Assembly: GCF_009765965.1 (NCBI RefSeq)
Contig: NZ_LMUL01000001.1
Span: 169,558-233,557 of the forward strand
DNA from: Caulobacter sp. S45
Lineage (GTDB): Bacteria > Pseudomonadota > Alphaproteobacteria > Caulobacterales > Caulobacteraceae
Length of the DNA stretch: 64,000 nucleotides
Direction of reading: 5' to 3'
Made by a program: the position numbers and the translations under genes. Below, one piece after another: positions 1 through 10,266 of the stretch (the first letter of the stretch is position 1; each line of letters opens with the position of its first letter). The notes beneath the pieces were generated by a model, which saw only the letters and a program-made list of their open reading frames with translations, did not search any database and was not told the origin of the DNA.

Positions 1-346
1 ATCAAATATGCGTCGTCCGTGTTGCGTTTATCGCAACGCCCCTTCAAACACGCGGACAATGCATGTCTTTAAGGAGGTTCGCCCTACTTGACGGCTTATT
101 CAATGAGCAACTTGGCTTGCGTTGTCGATTCGCAGTCGACGCCTAGTCGTATAATTTTACCGTGTCATATCCGCAACGGCATGTTGGTGGTAGCCGGCTC
201 GGTTGGTGAGGTTGGCATGTACGAATGCTCGTTTTATTCCAGGCCGGCACGCGGCGACATCGGTGTGTGACTGCTCTAAATTGCGGAACTCAACATTTAT
301 ATCCAGGGTCATTTTCTCGGCGGAATTGAGAGAAAATCTATACATA
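1..346. other. Gene-poor stretch at the window start
   Basis: I see no convincing gene here. A short frame opens with TTG at 88 behind an AAGGAGG at 71-77 and could encode about 60 residues, but its product has no recognisable motif and cysteines are scattered through it. A small inverted repeat (GTTGCG/CGCAAC, 21-26 and 32-37, 5-nt loop) lies at the start and may belong to an upstream gene outside the window. GC is lower than in the following genes. Confidence 0.4.
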
Positions 347-1276
347 TCAAATTCCTCGAGCCGTTTCTTGCGTTCTGCGCTCATCTCCCTCATGCAGCGC
401 TTTTTCCACCTCCTCGATATAATGCCGAAGCGCTCTTGAGATGCGGCGGTCGTTCCGCATGATCAGGGTGATGCGGCCCTGGTCCAGCATGGGCTCGGTG
501 ATCGGCACAAGCGTAAGCTGGCCTTGAAGCGCGGGACCGCTCGCGGCCCCGCGCGTGATGATCGCGCCCCCGAGTCCTTCGACGGCGAAACTCTTCAGGA
601 CATGCAGCGAACTGCTCGACAGCAGGGGGGAGACGGCGAAGCCGTGCGCGCGAAACGCCAGGTCGATCAGCCGTCGGACGCCGTATCCGGTCTCGTGAAT
701 CGCCAAGTCCAGATCGACGAGATCGGTCATGGTGATCGACGCTCGGCCGGCCAGGCTATGGGAGGGTGAGACCGCCAGCACCAGCGTCTCGTTGATTTCG
801 CAGACGAAGCGAAGCTCTGGATCGGGGGCGGGGTTCAAGGTGACGCCCAGATCGCAGGTCCCCGCCTTGACCGCCTGTTCGACATCGGACGCCGTCAGGG
901 TGAGGATGCGGAAACTGGCGTTCGGGAAGCGAGGACGCGTCGCCTGCAGAGCCACCAGGGGTGGCCCGGCCGCCAGGCTCTCGATCGCCGCGATCCGGAT
1001 CATCGTGCGGCCGACTCCGCGAAGATCGTCGATGTCCGCCCGCAAGGAATCGTAGTCCAGCAGAACCCTACGGGCGAAATCGTGAACCAACTTGCCCGCG
1101 TGAGTCAGTGTTATGCCGTTCGCGGACCGGTCGAACAGGTTCGTACCGAATTGATTCTCCAATACGACGATCTGCCGACTGATCGACGAAGGTGCGACGT
1201 TCATGTTTTCACCTGCCTTCCGTATACTTGAAAGGCGCGCGGCTTCATTGAAATATCGAAGTGTAGTGAATATCAT
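347..1276 (-). CDS. LysR-family transcriptional regulator
   Basis: A 309-residue LysR-type DNA-binding regulator, the normal length for the family. Residues 1-60 form the winged helix-turn-helix (FNEAARLSSIRKAGENM followed by SSISRQIVVLE), and residues from about 90 form the periplasmic-binding-like effector domain. ATG start at 1276 with a weak AGGAAC upstream. It lies downstream of an exported M42 peptidase on the same strand, about 105 bp apart. LysR proteins usually control an adjacent divergent gene, but there is none at its 5' side, so the target is not evident. The C-terminus is rich in charged residues (EGDERRTQETARGI). Confidence 0.9.
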   Translation of the reverse strand: MIFTTLRYFNEAARLSSIRKAGENMNVAPSSISRQIVVLENQFGTNLFDRSANGITLTHAGKLVHDFARRVLLDYDSLRADIDDLRGVGRTMIRIAAIESLAAGPPLVALQATRPRFPNASFRILTLTASDVEQAVKAGTCDLGVTLNPAPDPELRFVCEINETLVLAVSPSHSLAGRASITMTDLVDLDLAIHETGYGVRRLIDLAFRAHGFAVSPLLSSSSLHVLKSFAVEGLGGAIITRGAASGPALQGQLTLVPITEPMLDQGRITLIMRNDRRISRALRHYIEEVEKALHEGDERRTQETARGI

Positions 1277-1381
1277 TTTCAGTTCCTACCGATCGTCTGG
1301 ATCGCATCCGAAGCTGACACTGGTCGAAGAGACCTTGCGGCCAACCTGCTCCGAGAGCGCGAACAGCTCTACAAGACGGGT

Positions 1382-2536
1382 CTAGGGCGCCGGGGTGAAG
1401 TCTCGCAGGCGCGCCACCGTAGGCGCATCCAGGCGCTTGATCATAGCGACGACAACATCGACCAGCCGGTCGAAGTCGTCGCGGTTCATGACCCCGTTGT
1501 GGGCATGGGTGTAGCGGACAGGCACGACCAGGTTCACCGTCGGGGCCCCACCGCCGGCGCGTTGGATTTCAGCGGAGTCGTCACCGTAGCCCTGCGCCAG
1601 ATCGAACTGCAGGGGCGAGCCGATCTTTGCCGCCGTCTCCTTCGCCAGCGCGACAAGGCGCCGGTTGGGCACTTCGCTCGAGTCGTAGAGGAACAGGCCT
1701 GGTCCGGCCCCCAGCCGCACCTGGCTCTCCTCCGGGTGGCCGCCCGGCGAGTCGCCAGTGACGCCGCCCTCGATGGAAATGCCGATGTCGGGACGGATCG
1801 TTTGAGCGGCGGTCTGGGCTCCGCGCAGGCCCACCTCCTCTTGGGTCGTCGCGGCGACGAAGAGTTGATTGGGGTGGCCTGAAGCGGCCAGACGGCGCAA
1901 CGCCTCCAGAACGACCGCGCAGCCGACGCGATCGTCCCAGGCCTTGCCGACATAGTTCCTCGATCCGTTCAGGACAGCGAAAGAGGAGTCCGGGACCACC
2001 GGATCGCCGGGCTCCACCCCCATGGCCGCGAGTTCCGCTTCCGACTTGGCGCCGACGTCCAGCAGGATCTGGTCGCGCGGCGTGACTTTGGTCCGCTCGT
2101 CGGCGGGTGTGTAGTGGACGTCTCGTATGCCGGTGACGGCGAGCACCGGTCCTTTCGAGCCGATGATGATCCAGCGCTGATCCGGCAGGGCTTGGTCCAG
2201 CCATCCTCCCAGCATCTGCATGCTCAGGAAGCCGTCCCGGGTGGTCCGCCGGACGATCCCGCCGAGTTCGTCCATGTGGGCGTCCAGCATGATGCGGGGT
2301 CCGGTCGAGCCGTTCTGGGCGATGACCGAGCCCAGGCCATCGTAGGTGATGCTGGCGTAGGGCTTCATCTCGCGCACCATGATGCGCCGCACGTCGTCTT
2401 CGAACCCTGGCGGCCCCGCGGCCTCGGACAATTCGCGAAGCAGGGCCTGGGTGCGGTCGGGGACTTGGGCCAACGCCATGCCGGCTGCAGCCGCCACCTG
2501 TAGCGAAACCGCCGCGATCAGTATCAGACGCTTCAT
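1382..2536 (-). CDS. Exported M42-family metallopeptidase
   Basis: A 384-residue co-catalytic zinc aminopeptidase of the M42 (glutamyl aminopeptidase/deblocking) type. I chose the ATG at 2536 because it opens a clear signal peptide (MKRLILIAAVSLQVAAAAG, cut near ALA) and is preceded by GGTGGG; the frame can extend 48 residues upstream without coding character. Metal-site motifs fit the family: LDAHMDELGG, KAWDDRVGC, the catalytic pair in TTQEEVGLRG, and TYAHN-like RYTHAHNG near the end. The signal peptide places it in the periplasm or outside, whereas most M42 enzymes are cytoplasmic. It is transcribed away from the aromatic-acid symporter next door. Confidence 0.88.
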   Translation of the reverse strand: MKRLILIAAVSLQVAAAAGMALAQVPDRTQALLRELSEAAGPPGFEDDVRRIMVREMKPYASITYDGLGSVIAQNGSTGPRIMLDAHMDELGGIVRRTTRDGFLSMQMLGGWLDQALPDQRWIIIGSKGPVLAVTGIRDVHYTPADERTKVTPRDQILLDVGAKSEAELAAMGVEPGDPVVPDSSFAVLNGSRNYVGKAWDDRVGCAVVLEALRRLAASGHPNQLFVAATTQEEVGLRGAQTAAQTIRPDIGISIEGGVTGDSPGGHPEESQVRLGAGPGLFLYDSSEVPNRRLVALAKETAAKIGSPLQFDLAQGYGDDSAEIQRAGGGAPTVNLVVPVRYTHAHNGVMNRDDFDRLVDVVVAMIKRLDAPTVARLRDFTPAP

Positions 2537-2755
2537 CCCACCCACCCCCAAATGACCCGATCCGCGATTGTTCCCCGCGGAACGTTCGAACGCCAGCGCT
2601 TCGATATCGGAGTTCATGCCTGAGCCGCGCCCTGCTCGACATCCAAGCGCCTTACGCGGCGGCGGGGGGGTATTGTCCATCGCTAGACGGGACAGACAGG
2701 TATGTGTGCGTCTGAAAGCGTGGCGTACTTCGAGACGCGCGGGGCGTGTTACCCT

Positions 2756-2767
2756 GCGTGATCACGC
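2756..2767. promoter_or_regulatory. Palindrome between M42 peptidase and AAHS symporter
   Basis: A perfect 12-bp palindrome, GCGTGATCACGC, sits in the divergent intergenic region 63 bp before the symporter start. It is the right size and position for an operator, but no regulator can be assigned. Confidence 0.35.
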
Positions 2768-2829
2768 TCATCGACGAGACGCCGAATGGCGCAGGCGCCC
2801 GCATCGTATCAAGCGGGCATGGGGGAACG

Positions 2830-4224
2830 ATGTCGGCCAAGGTGATCGACGTAGAACGTCTGATCAACGAGAAGAAGATGAGCGCCTTCCATATCGGCGT
2901 CATCTTCATGACCTTCCTGGTGGTGACGGTGGATGGGTTCGACATCACCGCCGCCTCGTTCGCGGCGCCAGGCCTGATCAAGACCTTCCACATCTCGCCG
3001 ACCTCGCTCGGCGCCCTGTTCAGCGCCGCCCTGGTGGCGGGCCTGATCGGCACCCCGGTGTTCGGCTTCCTGGCCGACCGGTTCGGGCGCAAGCGGGTGA
3101 TGCTGTGGGGCAGCGTCTTCTTCGGCGTCTTCACCCTGGCCGCCCTGGTGGCCCAGACCTTCCAGCAGATGATCCTGTTCCGCTTCATTGCCGGCATCGG
3201 GGTAGCGGGGGTGTTGCCGACCTCGGTGGCCTATGTCTCGGAGTTTGCGCCGCGCAAATTCCGCGCCACGGTGGTCTCGATCATGTTCACCGGCTCGCCG
3301 GTGGGCAGCATCATCAGCGGCCTGGTGGCGGCCAAGCTGATGCCGATCTACGGCTGGAAGATCCTGTTCTGGATCGCCGGCCTCAGTCCCCTCGTCCTGG
3401 CTTTGGCCCTGGCCTTCCTGCTGCCGGAGTCGATCCACTTCCTGGTGCGCCGGCCCAAGGCGCGCGAGCAGCTGGCCGGCATCCTGCGCCGCTTCGAGCC
3501 GGGCCTGCAGTTCGATCCGGACACCCGCTTCGTCTCCGCCCGCCACCAGAGCCTCAAGCCGATGCCGACCTCGGCCCTGTTCGCCGGCCGGCTCAAGCTG
3601 CTGACGCCGCTGATCTGGGTGGCCAACGTCCTGTCGCTGATGACCTTCTACTTCGCCAACCAGTGGCTGCCGACCCTGTTGGCCCACTCGGCGGCCGGTC
3701 CTAGCGGGGCGGCGATGGCCACCACCCTGTTCATCTGCGGCGGTGTCGTGGGCGCGCTGGTGATCATGAGGCCGATCGACAAGTGGGGTTTCTTGCCGGT
3801 GCCGATCCTGTTCCTGTGCGGCGTTCCCGCCCTGATCGCGGTGGGCGCGCCGGGCATGGGCGTGCAGGTGCTGCTGTCCATCGTGGTGATGGCGGGTTTC
3901 TGCCTCTACGGCGTCCAGTACGGCCTGATCGCTTCGGAGGGGCCGTTGTTCCCGCCGCCGGTGCGCGGACGCGGGGTCGGCTTCTGCTTCGCCGCCGGGC
4001 GGGTGGGGGCGACCTTCGGGCCGCTGATCGGCGGCTATCTGATCAGCCGGCACCTGCCGATGCAGACCCTGTTCATGGTCGCCGCCATCCCGTTGGGACT
4101 CGGCGTCCTGGTCTCGGCGGTCATCACCCCGCTCTATCGAAAGCAGGTGCTGGAGGTCGAAGGCAGCGTCTCACCGGCATTTGATTTCGACGCCCAAGCC
4201 CTCAGCCAGGCGGCGGCGCCGTAG
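2830..4224 (+). CDS. MFS transporter, aromatic acid:H+ symporter type
   Basis: A 464-residue, 12-helix inner-membrane transporter. The start at 2830 gives the usual N-terminus (MSAKVIDVERLINEKKM) seen in the AAHS family of 4-hydroxybenzoate/protocatechuate importers. The family signature DGFDITAASFAAP is in helix 1, and the MFS loop motif GFLADRFGRKRVM follows helix 2. A long central cytoplasmic loop lies around residues 200-245. An upstream in-frame extension to 2746 lacks coding character. It is convergent with the Fsr-type exporter (10-bp gap). Together with the downstream UbiD/gentisate genes it points to uptake of a hydroxylated aromatic acid; the exact substrate cannot be read from sequence. 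Confidence 0.87.
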   Translation: MSAKVIDVERLINEKKMSAFHIGVIFMTFLVVTVDGFDITAASFAAPGLIKTFHISPTSLGALFSAALVAGLIGTPVFGFLADRFGRKRVMLWGSVFFGVFTLAALVAQTFQQMILFRFIAGIGVAGVLPTSVAYVSEFAPRKFRATVVSIMFTGSPVGSIISGLVAAKLMPIYGWKILFWIAGLSPLVLALALAFLLPESIHFLVRRPKAREQLAGILRRFEPGLQFDPDTRFVSARHQSLKPMPTSALFAGRLKLLTPLIWVANVLSLMTFYFANQWLPTLLAHSAAGPSGAAMATTLFICGGVVGALVIMRPIDKWGFLPVPILFLCGVPALIAVGAPGMGVQVLLSIVVMAGFCLYGVQYGLIASEGPLFPPPVRGRGVGFCFAAGRVGATFGPLIGGYLISRHLPMQTLFMVAAIPLGLGVLVSAVITPLYRKQVLEVEGSVSPAFDFDAQALSQAAAP

Positions 4225-4234
4225 CGGTTCGCTC

Positions 4235-5479
4235 TTAGAGGCCCTTCATCGATGGGGTGACTGGGCGGTGGGCTTGCTTGGTGTCGGGCAGGAACGCCGC
4301 CAGCAGGCCGATGAGCGGCAGGAAGGCGCAGATTTGGTAGACGGCCTCGATACCGAAGCGGTCGGCCAACTGACCGAGCGAGGCGGCGCCAAGTCCGCCC
4401 ATGCCGAACGAGAAGCCGAAGAACAGGCCCGAGATCATCCCCACCTTGCCCGGGACCAGTTCCTGCGCGAACACCACGATCGCTGGAAAGGCTGACGCCA
4501 GGATCAGGCCGATCACGACGGTGAGCGGTCCTGTCCAGAACAGGTCGACGTGCGGCAGCAGCAAGGTGAACGGCAGCGCGCCCAGGATCGAGAACCAGAT
4601 CACCGGCTTGCGTCCGAAGCGGTCGCCGAGCGGGCCGCCCAGGATCGTGCCGACCGCGACGGCGGCGAGGAAGGCGAACAGGTGGAGCTGGGCGTTGCGC
4701 ACCGGCACGCCGAAGCGATGGATCAGATAGAAGGTGAAATAGCTCGTCAGGCTGGCGAGATAGACATACTTCGAGAAGATCAGCGCCAGCAGCACCAGGA
4801 TGCCACGTCGAGCGTGGCCTTCGGGCAGGAGCACCGCCTTCTTGCCACCGTCGGCGGCCCGGATCAGGGTCAGGCCGTGATGCTTGTACCAGGCGCCGAC
4901 ATTCCACAGGACGGCGCCTGAGAGCAGCGCCAACAGGGCGAAGAAGTGCAAGCTCGACTGTCCCCACCGCACCACCACCAGGGCGGCGGCGAGCGGCCCG
5001 AGCGCCTGTCCGGCGTTGCCGCCGACCTGGAACAGCGATTGCGCCAGGCCGTGGCGGCCGCCCGACGCCATTCGTGCGACCCGTGAGGACTCCGGGTGGA
5101 ACACCGACGATCCCACGCCCAGCAATGACGCGCCGATCAACAGCACCGGATAGGCATGGGCGATGGAGAGCACCATCAACCCCGCCAGCGAGAACAGCGT
5201 CCCGCCAGGCAACGCCAGCGGCGTGGGTCGACGATCCGCGTACAGACCCACCAGCGGCTGCAGGATCGAGGCGGTGATCTGGTAGGTGAGGGTGATCAGC
5301 CCGATCTGTCCAAAGCTCAGGTGGAAATCCGCCTTGAGGCCCGGATAGATGGCCGGCAGCAGCGACTGCATCATGTCGTTGAGCAGGTGGCAGAAGCTGA
5401 TCGCGAAGATCACGCCGAACACGGTGCGTTCGGCGCGAGGCCTTCCTGAATCCGCGATGGCGATAGATTGGACGCTCAT
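4235..5479 (-). CDS. fsr: MFS exporter, fosmidomycin-resistance (Fsr) type
   Basis: A 414-residue, 12-helix major facilitator protein. The stretch SFCHLLNDMMQSLLPAIYP at residues 32-50, followed by FHLSFGQIGLI and GSSVFHPESSRVA, is diagnostic of the fosmidomycin-resistance family of drug and metabolite exporters. It is divergent from an AraC-type regulator, a common arrangement for exporters that are induced by their own substrate. Its Shine-Dalgarno (AGGAGAG) lies inside an 18-bp palindrome at 5482-5499. Length is normal and no lesion is seen. The natural substrate is unknown. Confidence 0.87.
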   Translation of the reverse strand: MSVQSIAIADSGRPRAERTVFGVIFAISFCHLLNDMMQSLLPAIYPGLKADFHLSFGQIGLITLTYQITASILQPLVGLYADRRPTPLALPGGTLFSLAGLMVLSIAHAYPVLLIGASLLGVGSSVFHPESSRVARMASGGRHGLAQSLFQVGGNAGQALGPLAAALVVVRWGQSSLHFFALLALLSGAVLWNVGAWYKHHGLTLIRAADGGKKAVLLPEGHARRGILVLLALIFSKYVYLASLTSYFTFYLIHRFGVPVRNAQLHLFAFLAAVAVGTILGGPLGDRFGRKPVIWFSILGALPFTLLLPHVDLFWTGPLTVVIGLILASAFPAIVVFAQELVPGKVGMISGLFFGFSFGMGGLGAASLGQLADRFGIEAVYQICAFLPLIGLLAAFLPDTKQAHRPVTPSMKGL

Positions 5480-5481
5480 GG

Positions 5482-5499
5482 GCTCTCCTGCAGGAGAGC
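5482..5499. promoter_or_regulatory. 18-bp perfect palindrome over the fsr Shine-Dalgarno
   Basis: GCTCTCCTGC/AGGAGAGC reads the same on both strands and ends 3 bp before the fsr start codon on the minus strand. It contains the AGGAGAG ribosome-binding site. It could be an operator for the divergent AraC protein or an RNA hairpin that hides the ribosome-binding site. Three CATTC boxes at 5526, 5541 and 5562 in the same intergenic region may be further regulator contacts. Confidence 0.5.
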
Positions 5500-5566
5500 G
5501 GTTTAGGCCTGTTGTGTCCGTCCCGCATTCGGATATGGGTCATTCGAGTTTGAGTTTGGGACATTC

Positions 5567-6331
5567 ATGACCCGCCGCGATCCGGACGAGTATGAGGATA
5601 CGCCGCGTCCGATCGTGGCGATCGGGAACGACTATCCGCCGGCTTTCGAACTGCGCCTGCATCAACACCGGCGTGGGCAGTTGCTCTATGCGGCAAGCGG
5701 CGTGGTCGCCGTCAGCACACCGCAAGGCGCCTGGGTGGCGCCGCCCGAACGCGCGGTCTGGATTCCGGGGGCGACGCCGCATGCGGTGCGCATGGTGGGC
5801 GCCGTCAGCACCCGCAGCGTATTGATCGAGCCCTCGGCCGTCGCTTCGCTGGGGCAGGTCTGCCGGGTCGTCGGGGTGTCGGCCTTACTGCGGGCCCTGC
5901 TGGTCGCCGCCGCCGACCTGCCACTGGAGTACGACGAGGAGGGTCGGGACGGTCTGGTAATGGCGCTGCTGGTCGCCGAGATCGCGCGGGCGCCGATCAT
6001 CCCCCTGGCGGTGCCGTTCCCGACCAATCCGCCGCTCGCCGCGCGTTGCCACCGTTTCCTGGAGCGTCCACAGGCCTGCGAGACTATCGACGCCTGGGCC
6101 GACGATCTGGGCATGAACCGGCGGCGTTTCACGCGCCTGTTCCGGCGCGAGACGGGCATGAGTTTCGCCGAATGGCGTCAGCAGGCCTGCCTATCGGTTG
6201 CGCTGCCAAGACTGGCGGCCGGAGAGCCCGTGACCATGATCGCCCTCGATCTCGGCTACGAGAGCCCCGCCAATTTCTCCACCATGTTCAAGCGCGTCCT
6301 GGGCATGCCGCCGAGCCGCTATCGCCCCTGA
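5567..6331 (+). CDS. AraC-family transcriptional regulator with cupin domain
   Basis: A 254-residue regulator. The N-terminal half is an AraC-type cupin effector-binding domain (LRLHQHRRGQLLYAASG, PPERAVWIPGATPHAV). The C-terminal ~100 residues carry the two helix-turn-helix motifs (WADDLGMNRRRFTRLFRRETG and MIALDLGYESPANFSTMFKR, ending GMPPSRYR). ATG start at 5567. It is divergent from the Fsr-type exporter and probably controls it. It ends 6 bp from the convergent amidohydrolase. Confidence 0.9.
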   Translation: MTRRDPDEYEDTPRPIVAIGNDYPPAFELRLHQHRRGQLLYAASGVVAVSTPQGAWVAPPERAVWIPGATPHAVRMVGAVSTRSVLIEPSAVASLGQVCRVVGVSALLRALLVAAADLPLEYDEEGRDGLVMALLVAEIARAPIIPLAVPFPTNPPLAARCHRFLERPQACETIDAWADDLGMNRRRFTRLFRRETGMSFAEWRQQACLSVALPRLAAGEPVTMIALDLGYESPANFSTMFKRVLGMPPSRYRP

Positions 6332-6337
6332 CGTGGG

Positions 6338-7942
<1,605 letters not shown>

Positions 7943-8128
7943 CGTTCGCCCCCAAACTTTCGAGGCGACGATAGCGCATTAGATCGTATACGAAAATGGC
8001 CTTGCCTGATCGCTTCCGAGCGGAGGATTCGGTGGCTGCATCCGAGGGCGTCGTTCGACGCGTTGAGCCCAGGTCCTGAGGCTGTATTCGCTGTTTACGT
8101 CCAAAAGTAGCGATGATCTAAGTTGCGT

Positions 8129-10159
8129 ATGATCAAGAACGCCGCGCTCTCGCTCAGCCTCATTCTCACCACGCCGACATTGGCCCTGGCGGAGACGGCG
8201 AACTTCTCGGTCATCTTCGGAGGCAAGAACGTCGGTCATCTGATCGCCGACACTCAAGGCGATCGGACCCTTATCGACTACGACTTCAAGAACAACGGGC
8301 GCGGCCCGACCATGAAGGAGACCATCCGTTCCAACGCGGACGGCCTTCCGATCGCCTGGACGATCACCGGCGCCACCACCTTCGGCAGCAAGGTCGATGA
8401 ACGGTTCAGCCAGTCGGGGTCGCACGCCGAATGGGTCGATTCGACCGGCAAGGGCGCCGCCACCATCCGCAAGCCCGGCCTGTATGTCGCCCAGAGCGGC
8501 AGTCCTTGGTCCGACCAGATCATCGCCCATGCGCTGCTGAAGGCGCCGGGGATGAGCCTGGACGTGTTGCCGGGCGGCACGCTGCGGCTCGAGAAGGGCG
8601 AGGCGCTGACCGTTCAGGGAAGCGGCGGGCCGGTCCAGCTCACCCGCTACGACCTGAGCGGCGTCAACCTCAATCCCGGGACCATGCTGCTCGACGCCAA
8701 GGGCGCCCTGTTCGCCGAGGTCAGCCCGAACTTCATCATCATCCGCAAGGGCTACGAGGGCGAGGAGCAGCGCCTGCGCAAGCTGGCGGCCGACTGGTCG
8801 ACCCAGCGCTTCGTCACCATGGAAAAGCAGGTGGCACACCACTACGGCGCGCCCGTCCGCATCCGTAACGTCCGCCTGTTCGACCCCAGGACCTCGGCTC
8901 TGACCGGGCCGATGTCGGTGGTGGTGCGCGGCAAGGAGATCGCGGGGGTCGAGCCGCTGGATAGCCCACCCACGCCCGGCGAAGTGACCATCGACGGGGC
9001 GGGCGGCACGCTGGTCGCGGGCATGTACGATATGCACGCCCACCTGCAGCAGGATGGGGCGATGCTCAACCTGATCGCCGGCATCACCACCGTGCGCGAC
9101 ATGGGCAACGACAACGCCGTGCTGGACCGGCTGATCCAGCGCATGGACGATGACGTGATCGGCGGCCCGCACGTGGTCCGCTCCGGCTTCATCGAGGGCA
9201 AGAGCCCTTACAGCGCCAACAACGGCATCCTGGTCGACAGCCAGGACCAGGCGATCGACGCGGTGCGCTGGTACGGCGCGCGGGGCTACTGGCAGATCAA
9301 GATCTACAACAGCATGAACCCCGCCTGGGTGCCGGCCATGGCCAAGGAGGCGCATCTGCTGGGCATGCGGGTCGCCGGCCACGTCCCGGCCTTCTCGACC
9401 GCCGACCAGATGATCGTGGCCGGCTATGACGAGATGACCCACATCAATCAGTTCATGCTGGGCTGGGTGATGCAACCGGGCGAGGACACCCGCACCCTGT
9501 TCCGCCTGACGGCGTTGAAGCGCCTGCCGGGCCTCGACCTGCAAAGCCCCAAGGTCCAGCACACCATCCAGCTGATGGTCGACGGCAAGAAGGCCATCGA
9601 TCCCACCCTGGGCATTCACGAGCAACTCACCCAGAACCGCGATGGCCAGGTTCCTCCGGGTGCGGTGGACTATATCGACCACATGCCGATCGGCTATCGT
9701 CGCGACGCCATGAAGGCGTGGGTGGACACTTCCGCGCCGGGCGACGATCAGGCTTATCGGCAAGCGTTCGACAAGATCATCGCCACGGTGCGCATGCTGC
9801 ACGACCGGGGGATATTCATCGTCTTCGGCACCGACACCGGCGGCTCCTTCACCTACCACCGGGAACTTGAACTCTATCAGGGCGCGGGCATGACCCCGGC
9901 CGAGATCGTCAAGCGGGCCACTTTCGATTCGGCGCGCTATGTCGGTCAGGACCAGCGGATGGGGTCGATCGAGAAGGGTAAGCTGGCCGACTTCTTCCTG
10001 ATCCCCGGCGATCCGACCAAGGACCTGAAGGCGATCAAGACCATTCGCATGGTGGTGAAGGATGGCGCCTTCTACTATCCCAGCGAAGTCTATCCCAAGT
10101 TCGGCATCAAGCCGTTCGCCGCGGCGCCTGACGTGAAGGAGCCGGCGCTACATCCGTAG
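8129..10159 (+). CDS. Exported amidohydrolase with extra N-terminal domain
   Basis: A 676-residue protein that starts with a signal peptide (MIKNAALSLSLILTTPTLALA). An in-frame TTG 6 bp upstream is an alternative start. Residues ~25-235 form a beta-rich domain I do not recognise (NFSVIFGGKNVGHLIAD). Residues ~245-660 form an amidohydrolase: the metal motif MYDMHAHLQQDGAM, then HINQFMLGW, FGTDTGGSF and the seam GSIEKGKLADFFLIPGDP. Most amidohydrolases of this type lack the ~210-residue N-terminal region, so this is a fusion. It is divergent from the neighbouring amidohydrolase and convergent with the gentisate cluster. Confidence 0.82.
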   Translation: MIKNAALSLSLILTTPTLALAETANFSVIFGGKNVGHLIADTQGDRTLIDYDFKNNGRGPTMKETIRSNADGLPIAWTITGATTFGSKVDERFSQSGSHAEWVDSTGKGAATIRKPGLYVAQSGSPWSDQIIAHALLKAPGMSLDVLPGGTLRLEKGEALTVQGSGGPVQLTRYDLSGVNLNPGTMLLDAKGALFAEVSPNFIIIRKGYEGEEQRLRKLAADWSTQRFVTMEKQVAHHYGAPVRIRNVRLFDPRTSALTGPMSVVVRGKEIAGVEPLDSPPTPGEVTIDGAGGTLVAGMYDMHAHLQQDGAMLNLIAGITTVRDMGNDNAVLDRLIQRMDDDVIGGPHVVRSGFIEGKSPYSANNGILVDSQDQAIDAVRWYGARGYWQIKIYNSMNPAWVPAMAKEAHLLGMRVAGHVPAFSTADQMIVAGYDEMTHINQFMLGWVMQPGEDTRTLFRLTALKRLPGLDLQSPKVQHTIQLMVDGKKAIDPTLGIHEQLTQNRDGQVPPGAVDYIDHMPIGYRRDAMKAWVDTSAPGDDQAYRQAFDKIIATVRMLHDRGIFIVFGTDTGGSFTYHRELELYQGAGMTPAEIVKRATFDSARYVGQDQRMGSIEKGKLADFFLIPGDPTKDLKAIKTIRMVVKDGAFYYPSEVYPKFGIKPFAAAPDVKEPALHP

Positions 10160-10202
10160 CGCCCGTCGCCGCTGGCTGGAGCGCTCGAACCCCCGTCGTG
10201 CT

Positions 10203-10259
10203 CCCAAGCCGGCTCTGTAGCTTGGGTCGCGGGATCGGCTCGCGATATCCCAGCCGATC
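10203..10259. terminator. Hairpins between convergent genes
   Basis: Two inverted repeats lie in the 107-bp convergent gap: CCCAAGC/GCTTGGG (10203-10209 and 10220-10226) and GATCGGCT/AGCCGATC (10233-10240 and 10252-10259). Neither has a strong T tract. They probably end transcription of the amidohydrolase and of the gentisate operon. Confidence 0.5.
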
Positions 10260-10266
10260 GACCGTC

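Noticed and set aside
88..270. 60-codon frame starting with TTG behind AAGGAGG
   Set aside because: A reasonable Shine-Dalgarno but the product is not protein-like and no homologue is recognised; left as unassigned.
2700..2714. Possible third copy of the GTATGACGTCTG operator
   Set aside because: GTATG and CGTCTG are present but 4 extra bases separate them and the second arm is missing.
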